Source: CAMDKS01 sp964402975
Lineage (GTDB): Bacteria; Bdellovibrionota_B; Oligoflexia; Oligoflexales; RGVZ01
DNA length: 64,000 nucleotides
Direction: 5' to 3'
Assembly: GCA_964402975.1 (NCBI GenBank)
Contig: CAYOEM010000005.1
Location: 62,001 to 126,000, forward strand
Every line of letters starts with the position of its first letter. Positions within the stretch are counted from its first letter, which is position 1. The notes under the pieces are model-generated. The model saw nothing but the letters and a program-made list of their open reading frames with translations. It did not search any database and was not told where the DNA came from. The position numbers and the translations under genes were made by a program. Positions 35,123 through 44,337 of the stretch are shown in pieces.

Positions 35123-36166
35123 ATGAGTAGCAGCATTAAGTCATTGATTAGATCTGGAACAAAATTATGGCTCGACAGTGTCGACCCAGATCTTGTGAAG
35201 CGCAACGTTGCGCTTGGCGCCACAGGCGCAACGAGTAATCCGATTATCATTGCCGACCTGGTAAAAACCGGGCGATTTGACGACCACATAAAAGAAATGT
35301 CCCGGCAAGGACATGACCCGGAAGCTACGGCCTGGAAAGTTACCAATCATTTGGTGGCGGAAGCTGAGCGCGAATTATTGCCAGTCTTTAAAAAAACAAA
35401 CGGCGACGATGGCTATGTCAGTTTTGAGCTAGACCCGCTTCTTGAAGACGTGGATTGCTCCTTAAGCACCGACGAGCGCAGCCAACGATACGTCGAGCTC
35501 GGTAAGGCATGGTCTCGTCATCACCCGAATCGAATGATTAAAGTCCCCGCAACCCCCGCAGGTCTTGGCTCTTTAAAGGAGCTGGCGGCTGCCGGTATAC
35601 CACTGAATGTCACACTCATTTTTTCCAAACGCCAATATCACGCTGCTCGCGAGGCGATCTGGCGGGGAGCGCAGCGGTTAAAATCTCTTGATCAGTTTAA
35701 AAGCGTCTACAGTATTTTCGTATCTCGTATCGACGTTTATACGGCAACTAAATATCCTAACCTATCAGCTAGCGCCCAAGGCTTTGCGGGCATTGTCAAC
35801 GCACAGATGCTTTGGCAGGACAATCAGGCATTTTGGACAAATAACAAGACCCCGCTAAAACAAGAGATTATTTTTGCGAGCACGGGCACTAAAAATCCTT
35901 CAGATAAACCTTGGAAGTACGTAGCTGCCTTGGCAGGAAGTGATATTCAGACAAATCCCCCCCAGACCAACGACGCCGTAGCTCAATCGGGACAGAACTT
36001 TGAGCGCAAAATTGATTGCTTTCCCCCTAAAGACGTCATGAATGAACTTCTGACGTCGATTGACTGGCAGAAGCTCGAACAGGATCTTATGGCCGATGGA
36101 CTCGCCAAGTTCGCGACGCCACACAAAGCTCTCATTGAACTTATTACGCAGAAAATTCGGCATTAA
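35123..36166 (+). CDS. tal: Transaldolase
   Basis: 347 residues from ATG 35123. The Schiff-base Lys is in NRMIKVPATPAGLGSL; other blocks are GTKLWLDSVDPDLVK, GATGATSNPIIIADLVK at the N-terminus, GIPLNVTLIFSKRQY and SVYSIFVSRIDVY. Transaldolase exchanges dihydroxyacetone units between sugar phosphates in the non-oxidative pentose phosphate pathway. The IKVPAT site fits the larger transaldolase group also found in Actinobacteria and others. Start choice is uncertain: an upstream ATG at 35069 would add 18 residues. It is followed 5 bases on by the PanE-like gene. Confidence 0.88.
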   Translation: MSSSIKSLIRSGTKLWLDSVDPDLVKRNVALGATGATSNPIIIADLVKTGRFDDHIKEMSRQGHDPEATAWKVTNHLVAEAERELLPVFKKTNGDDGYVSFELDPLLEDVDCSLSTDERSQRYVELGKAWSRHHPNRMIKVPATPAGLGSLKELAAAGIPLNVTLIFSKRQYHAAREAIWRGAQRLKSLDQFKSVYSIFVSRIDVYTATKYPNLSASAQGFAGIVNAQMLWQDNQAFWTNNKTPLKQEIIFASTGTKNPSDKPWKYVAALAGSDIQTNPPQTNDAVAQSGQNFERKIDCFPPKDVMNELLTSIDWQKLEQDLMADGLAKFATPHKALIELITQKIRH

Positions 36167-36171
36167 ACAAC

Positions 36172-36978
36172 ATGGCTCACGGAGTGTCAGCAAGGGGCAT
36201 TGTTGGATTAGGAGCGCTTGGCCAGGCCTTTGACAAGATAACGTCAGACCGCTCAACGCTAGACGTGGTTTTTTTTACGGTCAAAGCGTTTGATCTGCGA
36301 AATGCCCTACTTGAACAGGCCGACAAATGGCCCAGCCATTTACCATTCATCACCATGTGTAACGGGTACATCTGGCCCATTATCCTTGATATTCAAAATC
36401 AACTTGGTGGTCGTCCCATACGTGTGGGGATGACGACGATCGGCAGCACGATTATGCCCTCTGGCGGAGTCCAAATATTCACCGAAGGCACCACGACCGC
36501 TTGGGGAAATTGGCCCAGCCCAGATAAAACTATAGCGCCACCTACATCCGAGGAGCTCAGCTGCCTTAAGACATTTCCAAATGGAACTTGGTATGATGAC
36601 ATTAGACCGATTATTCGCCGCAAGTGGATTTTGAATGTAGCTATTAATTCATTGGCAGCATTTCACCGTCTTGATCGAAATGGACTATTAGTAAACCACA
36701 AGCAGGAGGTCGAAGCCGTCCTAAGCGAAGCTATTGATCTAGCTGGCAAGCTTTGGACTGATTTAACTTGGGAAACTGGTGCAAGAGATAATATTCTCAA
36801 ACAAATTTGGCAGGTCGTGAACGCTACAGCTGGGAACAAAAATAGCATGGTCAGGGATGTGATGTTGGGACGTCAAACGGAGTCTGACTTTCTCGCGGGC
36901 ATGGCTTGGCATTTCCATGGGTTTCCTAAGCTAAAAAAACTTCACGAGGCAATAATCGATCAAGCTGATTCTATTTAA
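36172..36978 (+). CDS. Ketopantoate-reductase-like protein with shortened Rossmann domain
   Basis: 268 residues. The middle and C-terminus match PanE/ApbA: DVVFFTVKAFDLRNAL, ITMCNGY (normally with Q/N-G), RPIIRRKWILNVAINSLAA (catalytic Lys/Asn helix) and a C-terminal helical domain ending in HEAIIDQA. A GLGALG phosphate loop is near the N-terminus, but only about 20 residues separate it from DVVFFTVKA where intact enzymes have about 55-60, so most of the second beta-alpha unit of the NADPH fold is missing. The start follows 5 bases after tal. It may be a degraded or altered reductase; activity as PanE (pantothenate synthesis) is doubtful. Confidence 0.72.
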   Translation: MAHGVSARGIVGLGALGQAFDKITSDRSTLDVVFFTVKAFDLRNALLEQADKWPSHLPFITMCNGYIWPIILDIQNQLGGRPIRVGMTTIGSTIMPSGGVQIFTEGTTTAWGNWPSPDKTIAPPTSEELSCLKTFPNGTWYDDIRPIIRRKWILNVAINSLAAFHRLDRNGLLVNHKQEVEAVLSEAIDLAGKLWTDLTWETGARDNILKQIWQVVNATAGNKNSMVRDVMLGRQTESDFLAGMAWHFHGFPKLKKLHEAIIDQADSI

Positions 36979-37016
36979 ATTTTTTCTGATTTTTTGTGAT
37001 TTTTAAAAATTTAAAT
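36973..37016. repeat. AT-only inverted repeat after the PanE-like gene
   Basis: A perfect 12-base inverted repeat, ATTTAAATTTTT at 36973-36984 and AAAAATTTAAAT at 37005-37016, with a T-rich 20-base loop. It covers the stop codon of the previous gene and precedes the adenylate cyclase gene by 66 bases. It may be an AT-rich terminator or a promoter-proximal element; no GC stem is present. Confidence 0.5.
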
Positions 37017-37082
37017 TCGCACCGTTCCTTAACCACCGCACGAAACAGTCCGAACACCCTTGAATAAATAAAGGTGGTTTAG

Positions 37083-38354
37083 ATGTTTGGCTTCGGAAAT
37101 ATTCGTTCAGGCATTTCTGAACAAGAATTTATTACAGAGTACAACCGCTTCTCATACCGGGCGATTCTAGCGGGAACTATCTTTGGACTTTTATTCTTTA
37201 ACTCTTATGCGATCTACGACTATTTCATCCAACCGGAAACTTTCTTTAAACACACCATAATAAGGCTCGGCTTTGTCACTCCAGTTTGTGTCAGCATTAT
37301 AATCTTTCTTCGAAAGCCTAAAAATCGTGTCTTTACTCGACTAGCTATACTTCTTGGCGCTCTCACCCTGGCTCTTAGTACGGTTTACTTTTACAATAAT
37401 AGCCTCAAGTCATTCACTAAAGCAGCGCCTGTGGGCCTTGTTTTTTTGATCTTATACATTTTGACTAGTATGCGTTTTTTGCAACGCGAAGCTTTGATAT
37501 TCGTGGCCACGACAATGGCCGCGATTGTGCTGATTTTAGCTCAAAACAACGCAGACAAAGAGATCTGGGTTTCATACCTTTTTCATACTGGATTCGCCTG
37601 TGCAATGGGACTCGCCATCTGTCACACTTTGGAGAGATCCTGGCGTAAGATGGTCGAACAAAAAAAGATTGCCGAGCGACAAGAAGCCGAGGCCGCTAGG
37701 CTTCTGGAATCAATCTTCCCCATCAGTATTGCTAATCGACTGCGTAAAAACTCCGAGTCTATTGCGGAACGCTGCGACCATGTCTCAATATTGTTCGCAG
37801 ATATTCAAGGATTCACAGCGGCGGCCGCACAATTATCCCCTAATGACCTCGTCAATGACCTTAATATCGTGTTTTCCCGAATAGATGATTTGTGCGCCAG
37901 ACACGGATGTGAAAAGATCAAGACCATCGGGGATGCTTACTTGGCTGTTGCCGGAGTTCCGACGTATGCGCCTGACCACGCCGATCGCATAGTACGACTT
38001 GCTTTGGCCATGCGAGCTCTTAGTAAAGAGCTTACAATTGGCGGCCAGCCTGTGACATTTAGAATCGGCATCCACTCTGGACCTGTCGTGGCAGGAGTCA
38101 TTGGGAAGTCGCGCTTTGCCTACGATCTTTGGGGTGACAGTGTCAATATGGCTAGCAGAATGGAGTCCATCGCTCCAAGTGGATCCATTCAAATTTCTGA
38201 CGAAACAGCCAGTCTTTTGGGCTCCGCTTTTGTATTAGAATCACGGGGTAAGATATATGCCAAAGGCAAAGGCGAGGTCGCAACATGGCTTGTGACTGGA
38301 GAGGCGGTGCCACAGCCCGCATATCATATCGAAGACAAAAAAAAATCGGCATAG
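37083..38354 (+). CDS. Membrane class III adenylate cyclase
   Basis: 423 residues after AAAGGTGG. About six membrane helices cover residues 27-190, a short linker coil follows (to about 225), then a class III catalytic domain: HVSILFADIQGFT (metal Asp), DLVNDLNIVFSRIDDL, EKIKTIGDAYLAVAGVP (metal Asp and purine-binding Lys), FRIGIHSGPVVAGVIG and YDLWGDSVNMASRMES (Asp, transition-state Asn and Arg). The Lys/Asp pair predicts ATP, so cyclic AMP. A paralogue with the same layout lies at 41663. The gene has its own upstream gap of about 100 bases. Confidence 0.93.
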   Translation: MFGFGNIRSGISEQEFITEYNRFSYRAILAGTIFGLLFFNSYAIYDYFIQPETFFKHTIIRLGFVTPVCVSIIIFLRKPKNRVFTRLAILLGALTLALSTVYFYNNSLKSFTKAAPVGLVFLILYILTSMRFLQREALIFVATTMAAIVLILAQNNADKEIWVSYLFHTGFACAMGLAICHTLERSWRKMVEQKKIAERQEAEAARLLESIFPISIANRLRKNSESIAERCDHVSILFADIQGFTAAAAQLSPNDLVNDLNIVFSRIDDLCARHGCEKIKTIGDAYLAVAGVPTYAPDHADRIVRLALAMRALSKELTIGGQPVTFRIGIHSGPVVAGVIGKSRFAYDLWGDSVNMASRMESIAPSGSIQISDETASLLGSAFVLESRGKIYAKGKGEVATWLVTGEAVPQPAYHIEDKKKSA

Positions 38355-38538
38355 ATAAGGTATCTCGATCCTTTTGACGAAATTAGTATCTAACCCGTCA
38401 GCCATTAATCACAGATTTTCCGTTTAAAGCGCCATTAAACTGCAAGAGGTTTTGGACAACTTATTGCAGCATAAACTCGTCATGCCTTGACTCACAGTCA
38501 CGTCATAGTGCCACCATGAATTTTAGGGAGAATAACTT

Positions 38539-39312
38539 ATGCGATGGGCGTCTTTGATAACATACTGCACGATGATCTCCAGCCCCCTGATGGCGTCCGA
38601 GAATCCTGGCTCCGTGACTCTTGAGGGACGTGGTTCGTCAAGTCACGCACCTGAGTTCGTGTCCTTAAGCGTAGCTGTAACCTCCATATGCTATAACTCC
38701 TCCACCGAAGCCGCTACGGCTAATTCTGAGATGGCCAATCGCATTTTAGGAGTCTTCAAAAATTTCAAACGCGCTGAAAAAGACCGCATCATAGCAACAG
38801 GTGGTGCCAACAGCATCCAAACGGAAACGACCCAAGTCGGTACAGAGTCCAGGGTTTTGTGTGAAATGAAGTGGCGAGCTGAAAATTACTTAAAAATTGA
38901 GATGTCAAACATTGACGAACTTCCGCAACTCCAAGATCAGGTTATGGCGGCCGTTCAGGGCATTGGTAACATAGATCCGGCTCAAGTGACGCAAACGTTT
39001 AGTGAGTTTGGAAAGCCGGAATTTCATCTGTATTCAGAGACAGCACAAAAGATGCGCGAATCTGCTCAAGTGTCGGCTTTTGACGACGCCAGATCACAGT
39101 TAAATGCATTGTCTACACGCTGTCAGTTCACAAATCTCAGACTAATACGCCTCAGTCCCGCCGAGTACAGCTATATTTACAAGCTTGCGGGCGAACGAAT
39201 GCCAGTCTTGACGACGTCCACGCCAGTGATCCCCGATGAGCTAGAGGTCACGGCGACGCTTAGAATGGAGTGGGCTTTTGATCCAGGCAGCACGGCTTGC
39301 CGATTTCAGTGA
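38539..39312 (+). CDS. SIMPL-domain (DUF541) periplasmic protein
   Basis: 257 residues from ATG 38539 after AGGGAGA. A signal peptide is at residues 1-20 (TYCTMISSPLMAS). The domain reads VTLEGRGSSSHAPEFVSLSV and proceeds through IATGGANSIQTETTQ and a mid-domain helix to GEXTATLR-like ELEVTATLRMEWAF. SIMPL proteins are periplasmic or outer-membrane associated and of unclear function. Its last 7 bases overlap the 3' end of the opposite-strand hydrolase gene. Confidence 0.85.
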   Translation: MRWASLITYCTMISSPLMASENPGSVTLEGRGSSSHAPEFVSLSVAVTSICYNSSTEAATANSEMANRILGVFKNFKRAEKDRIIATGGANSIQTETTQVGTESRVLCEMKWRAENYLKIEMSNIDELPQLQDQVMAAVQGIGNIDPAQVTQTFSEFGKPEFHLYSETAQKMRESAQVSAFDDARSQLNALSTRCQFTNLRLIRLSPAEYSYIYKLAGERMPVLTTSTPVIPDELEVTATLRMEWAFDPGSTACRFQ

Positions 39313-40088
39313 GTTCTTCGAAATTTGCGAGCGTCACGTCCCGCCTGATCAGTGACCGACTGCCACATCATAGGATCTCTCTCGGTGAGAGAGTGCGATC
39401 CCATGGGCACCCACCATTCGGCGTCAAAATGTCTAAGGTGATTTGCATGAGCATGGGAAATATCAGTCGAGTGCAAAAGTGAAAAATCAACTTGATACCA
39501 GTTGGACCAGTGCTCCACCCGTTCGGCAATCAATGCATAATAGTCTTCAAGGTCTTTTGGAGCTCGCCTGCAACCGTCTGAAGATCCCGTAATCACTCCT
39601 CCAGAAAAAACCATCGGACCACAGTCAGGAATACTAATGGGGTCAACAGTCGTCAGCATGCGGTAATTAAGATCACCAACTTGAATAACAAGGCTCATAG
39701 CCGTCCAACCACCGTGAGACTGACCCCATACATAAACCGGCGCTGACTCCCCTGCAACCTCTGCAGCAGATCGAACCACATCGTAGAAATCATCCCTCGT
39801 CATCGCCACGTCTACTATTCCGAGGTCTTCAGCCGTGACATAAATGGTCGATTCACTACCGATGGCATAGCATGTTCGGACCTGAACTGGCTCGTCGCCA
39901 GTGTCTCCCTTTAGACGCTCAATAAATTGATCCATCTCCGCACCAGACCGGATCTCACTCGTTGAGCCCGCGATGGCGCAGGAACCGAAACCACCACTGA
40001 ACACAGCCAGCGGTCTTGCCCATGCAGACGCCGAAGACATGAGTCCTAGAAATAAGACGAGAACGGTTATGAAAGACTTCACTGACAT
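39306..40088 (-). CDS. Secreted alpha/beta hydrolase-fold protein
   Basis: 260 residues with a signal peptide (VLVLFLGLMSSASAWA) after GGGAGG. The nucleophile elbow is VYVWGQSHGGWTAMSLV (Ser near 123). Candidate Asp is in MLTTVDPISI and candidate His in MGSHSLTERD near the C-terminus. The rest of the sequence matches no named family that I recognise. Three cysteines outside the active site may form a disulfide. It converges on the SIMPL gene. It could be a lipase or esterase; substrate unknown. Confidence 0.75.
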   Translation of the reverse strand: MSVKSFITVLVLFLGLMSSASAWARPLAVFSGGFGSCAIAGSTSEIRSGAEMDQFIERLKGDTGDEPVQVRTCYAIGSESTIYVTAEDLGIVDVAMTRDDFYDVVRSAAEVAGESAPVYVWGQSHGGWTAMSLVIQVGDLNYRMLTTVDPISIPDCGPMVFSGGVITGSSDGCRRAPKDLEDYYALIAERVEHWSNWYQVDFSLLHSTDISHAHANHLRHFDAEWWVPMGSHSLTERDPMMWQSVTDQAGRDARKFRRTH

Positions 40089-40231
40089 GAGATAACCTCC
40101 CAGGATTTGGGATAAAGTTTTGGTGGTGATAAATTAATAAGCAGACCATATATCTGCCAAACCGAGGCAAATTTCAACCTTTTTGCACTAACCTGCGACA
40201 ATTACTAGAAGATTCGCCGAGGATCGGCGTG

Positions 40232-40840
40232 CTACGAGGCTGCTTCTGCACCCTTCAAAGCTTTATGCACAGAACCGACCGAAATACCTAACTCGGCGGC
40301 AATGTCCTTGTAGCTGAGGCCTTTCGCACGCAATTCACGTGCTTTTAAAACAGCCTCGTCATTAACTTTAACGGGAGCACCGAGAACGACACCTCTGCGC
40401 CGAGCGGCGTCAAGACCGCTTCGTACCCTTGCCACAATGGTCTCTCGCTCAATCTCTGCAATCTCAGCAAAAGCAGCTAGCATGGTTCTTCGAAACGGAT
40501 TGGCGTGCCCTAAATTGAGAACGGGTTGTGTAACAGAAATAAATCCGACTCCGTACTCATCAAGCTCCAAGAGGGTTTTAATGGCAACCGTGGCATTACG
40601 ACTAAGACGGTCTAAGCGGTAAACGACGATGGTATCAATCTTACGATTGATGGCTAGACCGAGCAGCTCCTTGTAACCAGGCCTATTCTCGTGTTTTCCG
40701 GATAGACCCTCGTCCTGAATGACGTGGACGCTCTTTGGCTTTTTGGGCAACTCAGCAAGCCAGCGATCAATAGCAACTTTTTGGCTATCAAGATCCTGCT
40801 TGTCGGTTGAAACGCGGTAATAGATCGCTATTCGTTCCAT
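40232..40840 (-). CDS. Serine recombinase (resolvase/invertase type)
   Basis: 202 residues from ATG 40840. The catalytic Ser is in IAIYYRVSTDKQDLDSQ; RPGYKELL, VVYRLDRLSRNATVAIKTL and the long E helix AFAEIAEIERETIVARVRSGL follow; the last ~45 residues form a helix-turn-helix (RAKGLSYKDIAAELGISVGSVHKAL). This is the small-recombinase layout (Hin/Tn3 resolvase), not a large phage integrase. No transposase or recognisable inverted repeats were seen next to it, so its target is unclear. It may be a remnant of a transposon or act in DNA inversion. Confidence 0.92.
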   Translation of the reverse strand: MERIAIYYRVSTDKQDLDSQKVAIDRWLAELPKKPKSVHVIQDEGLSGKHENRPGYKELLGLAINRKIDTIVVYRLDRLSRNATVAIKTLLELDEYGVGFISVTQPVLNLGHANPFRRTMLAAFAEIAEIERETIVARVRSGLDAARRRGVVLGAPVKVNDEAVLKARELRAKGLSYKDIAAELGISVGSVHKALKGAEAAS

Positions 40841-40963
40841 CAAAGCCCCGCCTAAATCACAGTCCTCGTCTCATCATATCAAATTATCGCGTTCGCTTGG
40901 AGGACTTTGGCTTTAGTTTCCAACTAAAACTACTTTTTCTTAGGCTTAGGTATTGGGGCTGCT

Positions 40964-41515
40964 TCAAGGCAACACAGCAGGCGCAACCTTTTGGGGAGTC
41001 GACTGCGCCTTAAGCTCGTCAATGGCTTTGGCTACATTCTTTGCGTCCAAGGCTGGATCGACGTCTTCAAAATGGCGTCGGATAATCAATTTGTCATCCA
41101 AGATAAACGTCTGCCGTTTTGCCATGGATATGACAGGCATCTTTACTTGGTAGGATTTGATGATCTTTGCATCCGCGTCACTCAGAAGATCAAAGGTCAT
41201 TTTGTGTTCATCATGAAATTTTTTCTGGGCTGCAACGTCGTCTGCGCTAATTCCGTACACAACAGCACCTTTATCACGAATCACCCTAATTGAGTCGCGA
41301 AACGCACAGGCCTGCTTAGTACAACCAGGTGTCCCAGCCTTGGGATAAAAGAATAAAACTGTATATCCCTGACCCATGCGAGACGATAAGCTAAACTCCA
41401 CGCCGTCCTGGTTTTTGGCCGTGAACTGCGGAGCTGGCTGACCAAGCATGGAATCTGCAAATAACGAGGGCGACCAAACGGCCGTTAAAAATACGATGAC
41501 CCTTAAAAACTGCAT
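40964..41515 (-). CDS. Exported peroxiredoxin, BCP/PrxQ type
   Basis: 183 residues after GAGGGACAGGG. A signal sequence (RVIVFLTAVWSPSLFA) precedes the thioredoxin-like fold: MLGQPAPQFTAKNQDG, VLFFYPKAGTPGCTKQACAF with peroxidatic Cys and a resolving Cys five residues on (PrxQ spacing), VVYGISADD and QTFILDDKLIIRRHF. The C-terminus is slightly extended. It reduces peroxides with a thiol donor. Most BCP enzymes are cytoplasmic; here the leader suggests the periplasm. Confidence 0.9.
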   Translation of the reverse strand: MQFLRVIVFLTAVWSPSLFADSMLGQPAPQFTAKNQDGVEFSLSSRMGQGYTVLFFYPKAGTPGCTKQACAFRDSIRVIRDKGAVVYGISADDVAAQKKFHDEHKMTFDLLSDADAKIIKSYQVKMPVISMAKRQTFILDDKLIIRRHFEDVDPALDAKNVAKAIDELKAQSTPQKVAPAVLP

Positions 41516-41662
41516 ACCCTGTCCCTCAAAAAAAATTAATCAATTCAGGTGATTGACTCGCGCTTTGTTGGATAACTCCTAGCCAACACCAACTTTAAAC
41601 CGTATGCTATCATGTAAAGCCCAAAAACGAATTAAAAAGTCACCTGGACGCCAAAAGCTTTG

Positions 41663-42997
41663 ATGAATATCTACTCAAAACTTAAAAATATTTTTTACCC
41701 ACTAGACTCAAACTTGGAAGCGGCTTACCGCGAACGACAACTTTTAAATATCGAGACGCCACTTAAGATAGCCATAGCGGCAACCAGCGTCATATTATGG
41801 GTGATTTTTTTTGGAGTCCAACGCATTGCTCCCGATAGACCCATTTTTTTATACCCAGCAATCATTGTTCAACTCTGGCTTATATTTATGTTCGCTACTG
41901 TGGCGCGCACTGACAAAATCCGGACGATCGCCATCTACACTACGCCATTGTTCCCGGCACTGGTCGCCTATTTTTTTTCTAGGTACATTATTCCCTACCT
42001 ACCTGCTGCAGCGAGTATGGAGCAGGGCTACGGCATTCTTAGCATTCTCATTCTAGTTTTCTATGGACTTGAGACTATCTTTCCATTGCTTGCGGTGTTG
42101 GCTGGTATTCTGACGTCATACGTAATTATACGCGCAAGATTATCAAATCCAGCACTAGACCCAAATGGCGCTCAGATTTTACTACTTCATGTAATCATAA
42201 CTAATTGGGTTGGTTTGATTATGTGCGTCAATCTTTGCCATATATCTCGTAAGCAATTTAAAAATTCTAAAAAAGCTGAGAGAGAACGCGAAGTGTCGGA
42301 TGGTCTAATTAAAAGAGTATTTCCAGAAAGCATCGGGAACGAACTCAGAACAAGAGGCTCAAACCTCGCTAGGTCCTATGAAAATGTGACAGTATTGTTC
42401 GCAGATATTGCCAATTTCACAAAAATCACCACGACAATGCCACCAAAAAAGTTGGTTACGATTCTCCATGATCTTTTCACCAATTTCGACCGGCTCGCCG
42501 AAAGACACGGTGTTGAAAAAATAAAGACTATCGGTGACGCGTATATGGCAGCAGCAGGATGCCCTCAGTCTGCAAAAGACCACGCGCAAAGAGTCGCTTA
42601 TTTGGCACTCGAAATGCTCAAAAGCCTCCATTCATTTAATAAACGTCACCAGACGCGTTTTGATATCCGTATCGGAATACATACAGGACCTTTGATCGGC
42701 GGTGTTATTAGCGGTAAGCGTATAAGTTTCGACATCTGGGGAGAAACCGTCAATCTAACCAGCCGTCTTCAGAACGCCGCTGAGCCAGGTGAGATCATCG
42801 TGAGCGATGAGACTGCGAAAATTTTGCGCGATCAGTTTATCATCTCCGAGTTTCACTTGGTTGACTTCAAAGGTTTGGGGCCGACGCCAGTCGCCCGACT
42901 CGTATCATCGAATCAGACAAACCCCTTCGATGAACAAACTTCGAAAACGGCCAAGAGCGACCATGTAAGTGAAATAGCCTTTTTGTCACAGCACTGA
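41663..42997 (+). CDS. Second membrane class III adenylate cyclase
   Basis: 444 residues from ATG 41663. Roughly six membrane helices cover residues 34-210, then a short coil (EREVSDGLIKRVFPESIGNEL) and the class III domain: VTVLFADIANFTKI, EKIKTIGDAYMAAAG, IRIGIHTGPLIGGVISG and SFDIWGETVNLTSRL. The metal Asp residues, purine Lys and Asp, Asn and Arg are all kept, so it should make cAMP. It is a paralogue of the cyclase at 37083: same architecture and same coil-domain junction (ESIFPISIANRLR there, KRVFPESIGNELR here). Upstream spacing and a weak ribosome site suggest its own promoter. Confidence 0.92.
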   Translation: MNIYSKLKNIFYPLDSNLEAAYRERQLLNIETPLKIAIAATSVILWVIFFGVQRIAPDRPIFLYPAIIVQLWLIFMFATVARTDKIRTIAIYTTPLFPALVAYFFSRYIIPYLPAAASMEQGYGILSILILVFYGLETIFPLLAVLAGILTSYVIIRARLSNPALDPNGAQILLLHVIITNWVGLIMCVNLCHISRKQFKNSKKAEREREVSDGLIKRVFPESIGNELRTRGSNLARSYENVTVLFADIANFTKITTTMPPKKLVTILHDLFTNFDRLAERHGVEKIKTIGDAYMAAAGCPQSAKDHAQRVAYLALEMLKSLHSFNKRHQTRFDIRIGIHTGPLIGGVISGKRISFDIWGETVNLTSRLQNAAEPGEIIVSDETAKILRDQFIISEFHLVDFKGLGPTPVARLVSSNQTNPFDEQTSKTAKSDHVSEIAFLSQH

Positions 42998-43038
42998 TCG
43001 CTGATAAAACTTCAGCTCAATCATCGATAGTTAAGACG

Positions 43039-43425
43039 CTAGAACTTTCGGGACCACGGCAGAGCATTAATCCTAAGTATTTTTGCAAGATCAGGCCCAT
43101 GGACGCAACTTGACTTTAGACCTAGACGGTTTATGACGCGAGCTGACTGCTCGGGCTCCTCATATACGCTAACAAATATATAACTCTCAGGTGACGCCTT
43201 GGTCCCCATTAGTTTCTCTCGGCAGGAGGAACACCAGGATGCAAAAGCGACGAGCTCTTTCCCTTTAATAGACTCCGAAAAAGCCCCCCATTCAGCTGAA
43301 TCAACAAGTCTACAGTTTAATTTGGGCCGTTCTAGCGTGTCTGCCTGAACAGATCCAAAAGCTATGGATAAGATAGCAAATACAAACTGAAAAACCCTCC
43401 GGGCGAACGTTCTGTGAAAATTCAA
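43039..43425 (-). CDS. Exported thioredoxin-like protein
   Basis: 128 residues from a TTG start, directly after the stop of the beta-barrel gene, with GAGGG 10 bases upstream. The leader QFVFAILSIAFGSVQA precedes a short domain with LVAFASWCSSCREKLM (CX2C active site) near residues 62-77. The end has ILRINALPW, in which ALPW may stand for the usual cis-Pro region. It lacks the full length of TlpA/ResA. Fourth gene of the YtkA/barrel cassette; may keep cassette cysteines reduced or deliver electrons. Confidence 0.72.
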   Translation of the reverse strand: MNFHRTFARRVFQFVFAILSIAFGSVQADTLERPKLNCRLVDSAEWGAFSESIKGKELVAFASWCSSCREKLMGTKASPESYIFVSVYEEPEQSARVINRLGLKSSCVHGPDLAKILRINALPWSRKF

Positions 43426-44316
43426 TTAAAAAGCCCTCATCAAAGCCATGGTCACGGAGTCTGAACGACTCGTGTTGCGGGCCGCACCAAACGCAGCCGT
43501 TCTTGAGACCGTCAATCGCACAGTGTTGTCGTGCTGAACTTTAGCATCAGCAGACATAAACACACTGTTGGAAAGTACGTCGCTTCCATCCCACGCCTCA
43601 CCGTCAATCGTTTTAGCCGTCGTTTGCTCACGATTCATACCAAATAGCACTTTACCCTGATCACTCCAGCCGTAGCCAAGCGTTGCAGTTGATCTCATCG
43701 TCAAACCATTTTTGACGTCGCCAATCTGACTTTTCCGAGAGTTCAATGGATATGTGAACGTCTGGGCCACGCCGGCTTTCCAGTCAAACATCCCGTGCCA
43801 AACATCCAGCCCAACCCGCCCCTCTGGAACACCAGATCCAAAAACATCCAGCAGAGCTGGATCTTTGTAATCGTAAACACTCGTCGCCTTCCCGTCGCGC
43901 ACAGCCGCGATGACCTGTACCTGAGGCTGCCAATCTACAGAGATATCCTGCGATATCAAAGTGTAGCGCGTAGTGAACATAGGATCACCCCAGCCGCTTC
44001 GCTCATATGATTGGCGCTTATTGACGATGTAGGGAGCCGTGACCGTTACAAAAAGTCGATTTGAAAACGTATGACCCACGGATAGCGTTGTTGTGTTTCG
44101 AGTATCAGGAGCTAGCTGGAAGCCTTCCCGTCCCGATCCATCAATAAGAACGAATCCTTCCGTCCTCGCAAATCCGGCGTAAATTTTCCAATTTTCCCAT
44201 GGGTACAGAATGAGAGGATCATCGCCGCCACTTCCGCAGGATGCGCAAGCAAAGGACGCCTCACTAAGAGCTAGCAGATAGATAGCAAGCAGTAACTTCA
44301 AAGAGCGCCAAAGCAT
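43426..44316 (-). CDS. Outer-membrane beta-barrel-like protein with N-terminal CX2C
   Basis: 296 residues after GGAGA. A signal peptide ends near SFA, giving a mature N-terminus CASCGSGGDDPLILYPWENW with CX2C. The rest is alternating hydrophobic and aromatic residues with turns rich in Gly/Asn/Asp and a C-terminal Phe (MALMRAF), typical of an outer-membrane barrel. Sequence such as TTTLSVGHTFSNRLFVTVTAP fits amphipathic strands. I do not recognise the family. It sits between the YtkA-like lipoprotein and the thioredoxin-like gene, and its stop abuts the next start. Confidence 0.75.
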   Translation of the reverse strand: MLWRSLKLLLAIYLLALSEASFACASCGSGGDDPLILYPWENWKIYAGFARTEGFVLIDGSGREGFQLAPDTRNTTTLSVGHTFSNRLFVTVTAPYIVNKRQSYERSGWGDPMFTTRYTLISQDISVDWQPQVQVIAAVRDGKATSVYDYKDPALLDVFGSGVPEGRVGLDVWHGMFDWKAGVAQTFTYPLNSRKSQIGDVKNGLTMRSTATLGYGWSDQGKVLFGMNREQTTAKTIDGEAWDGSDVLSNSVFMSADAKVQHDNTVRLTVSRTAAFGAARNTSRSDSVTMALMRAF

Positions 44317-44337
44317 AAGTTCTCCAAAAACGAGACG

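Noticed and set aside
40232..40840. Serine recombinase as part of an intact transposon or phage
   Set aside because: No transposase, inverted repeats, attachment sites or phage genes seen next to it.
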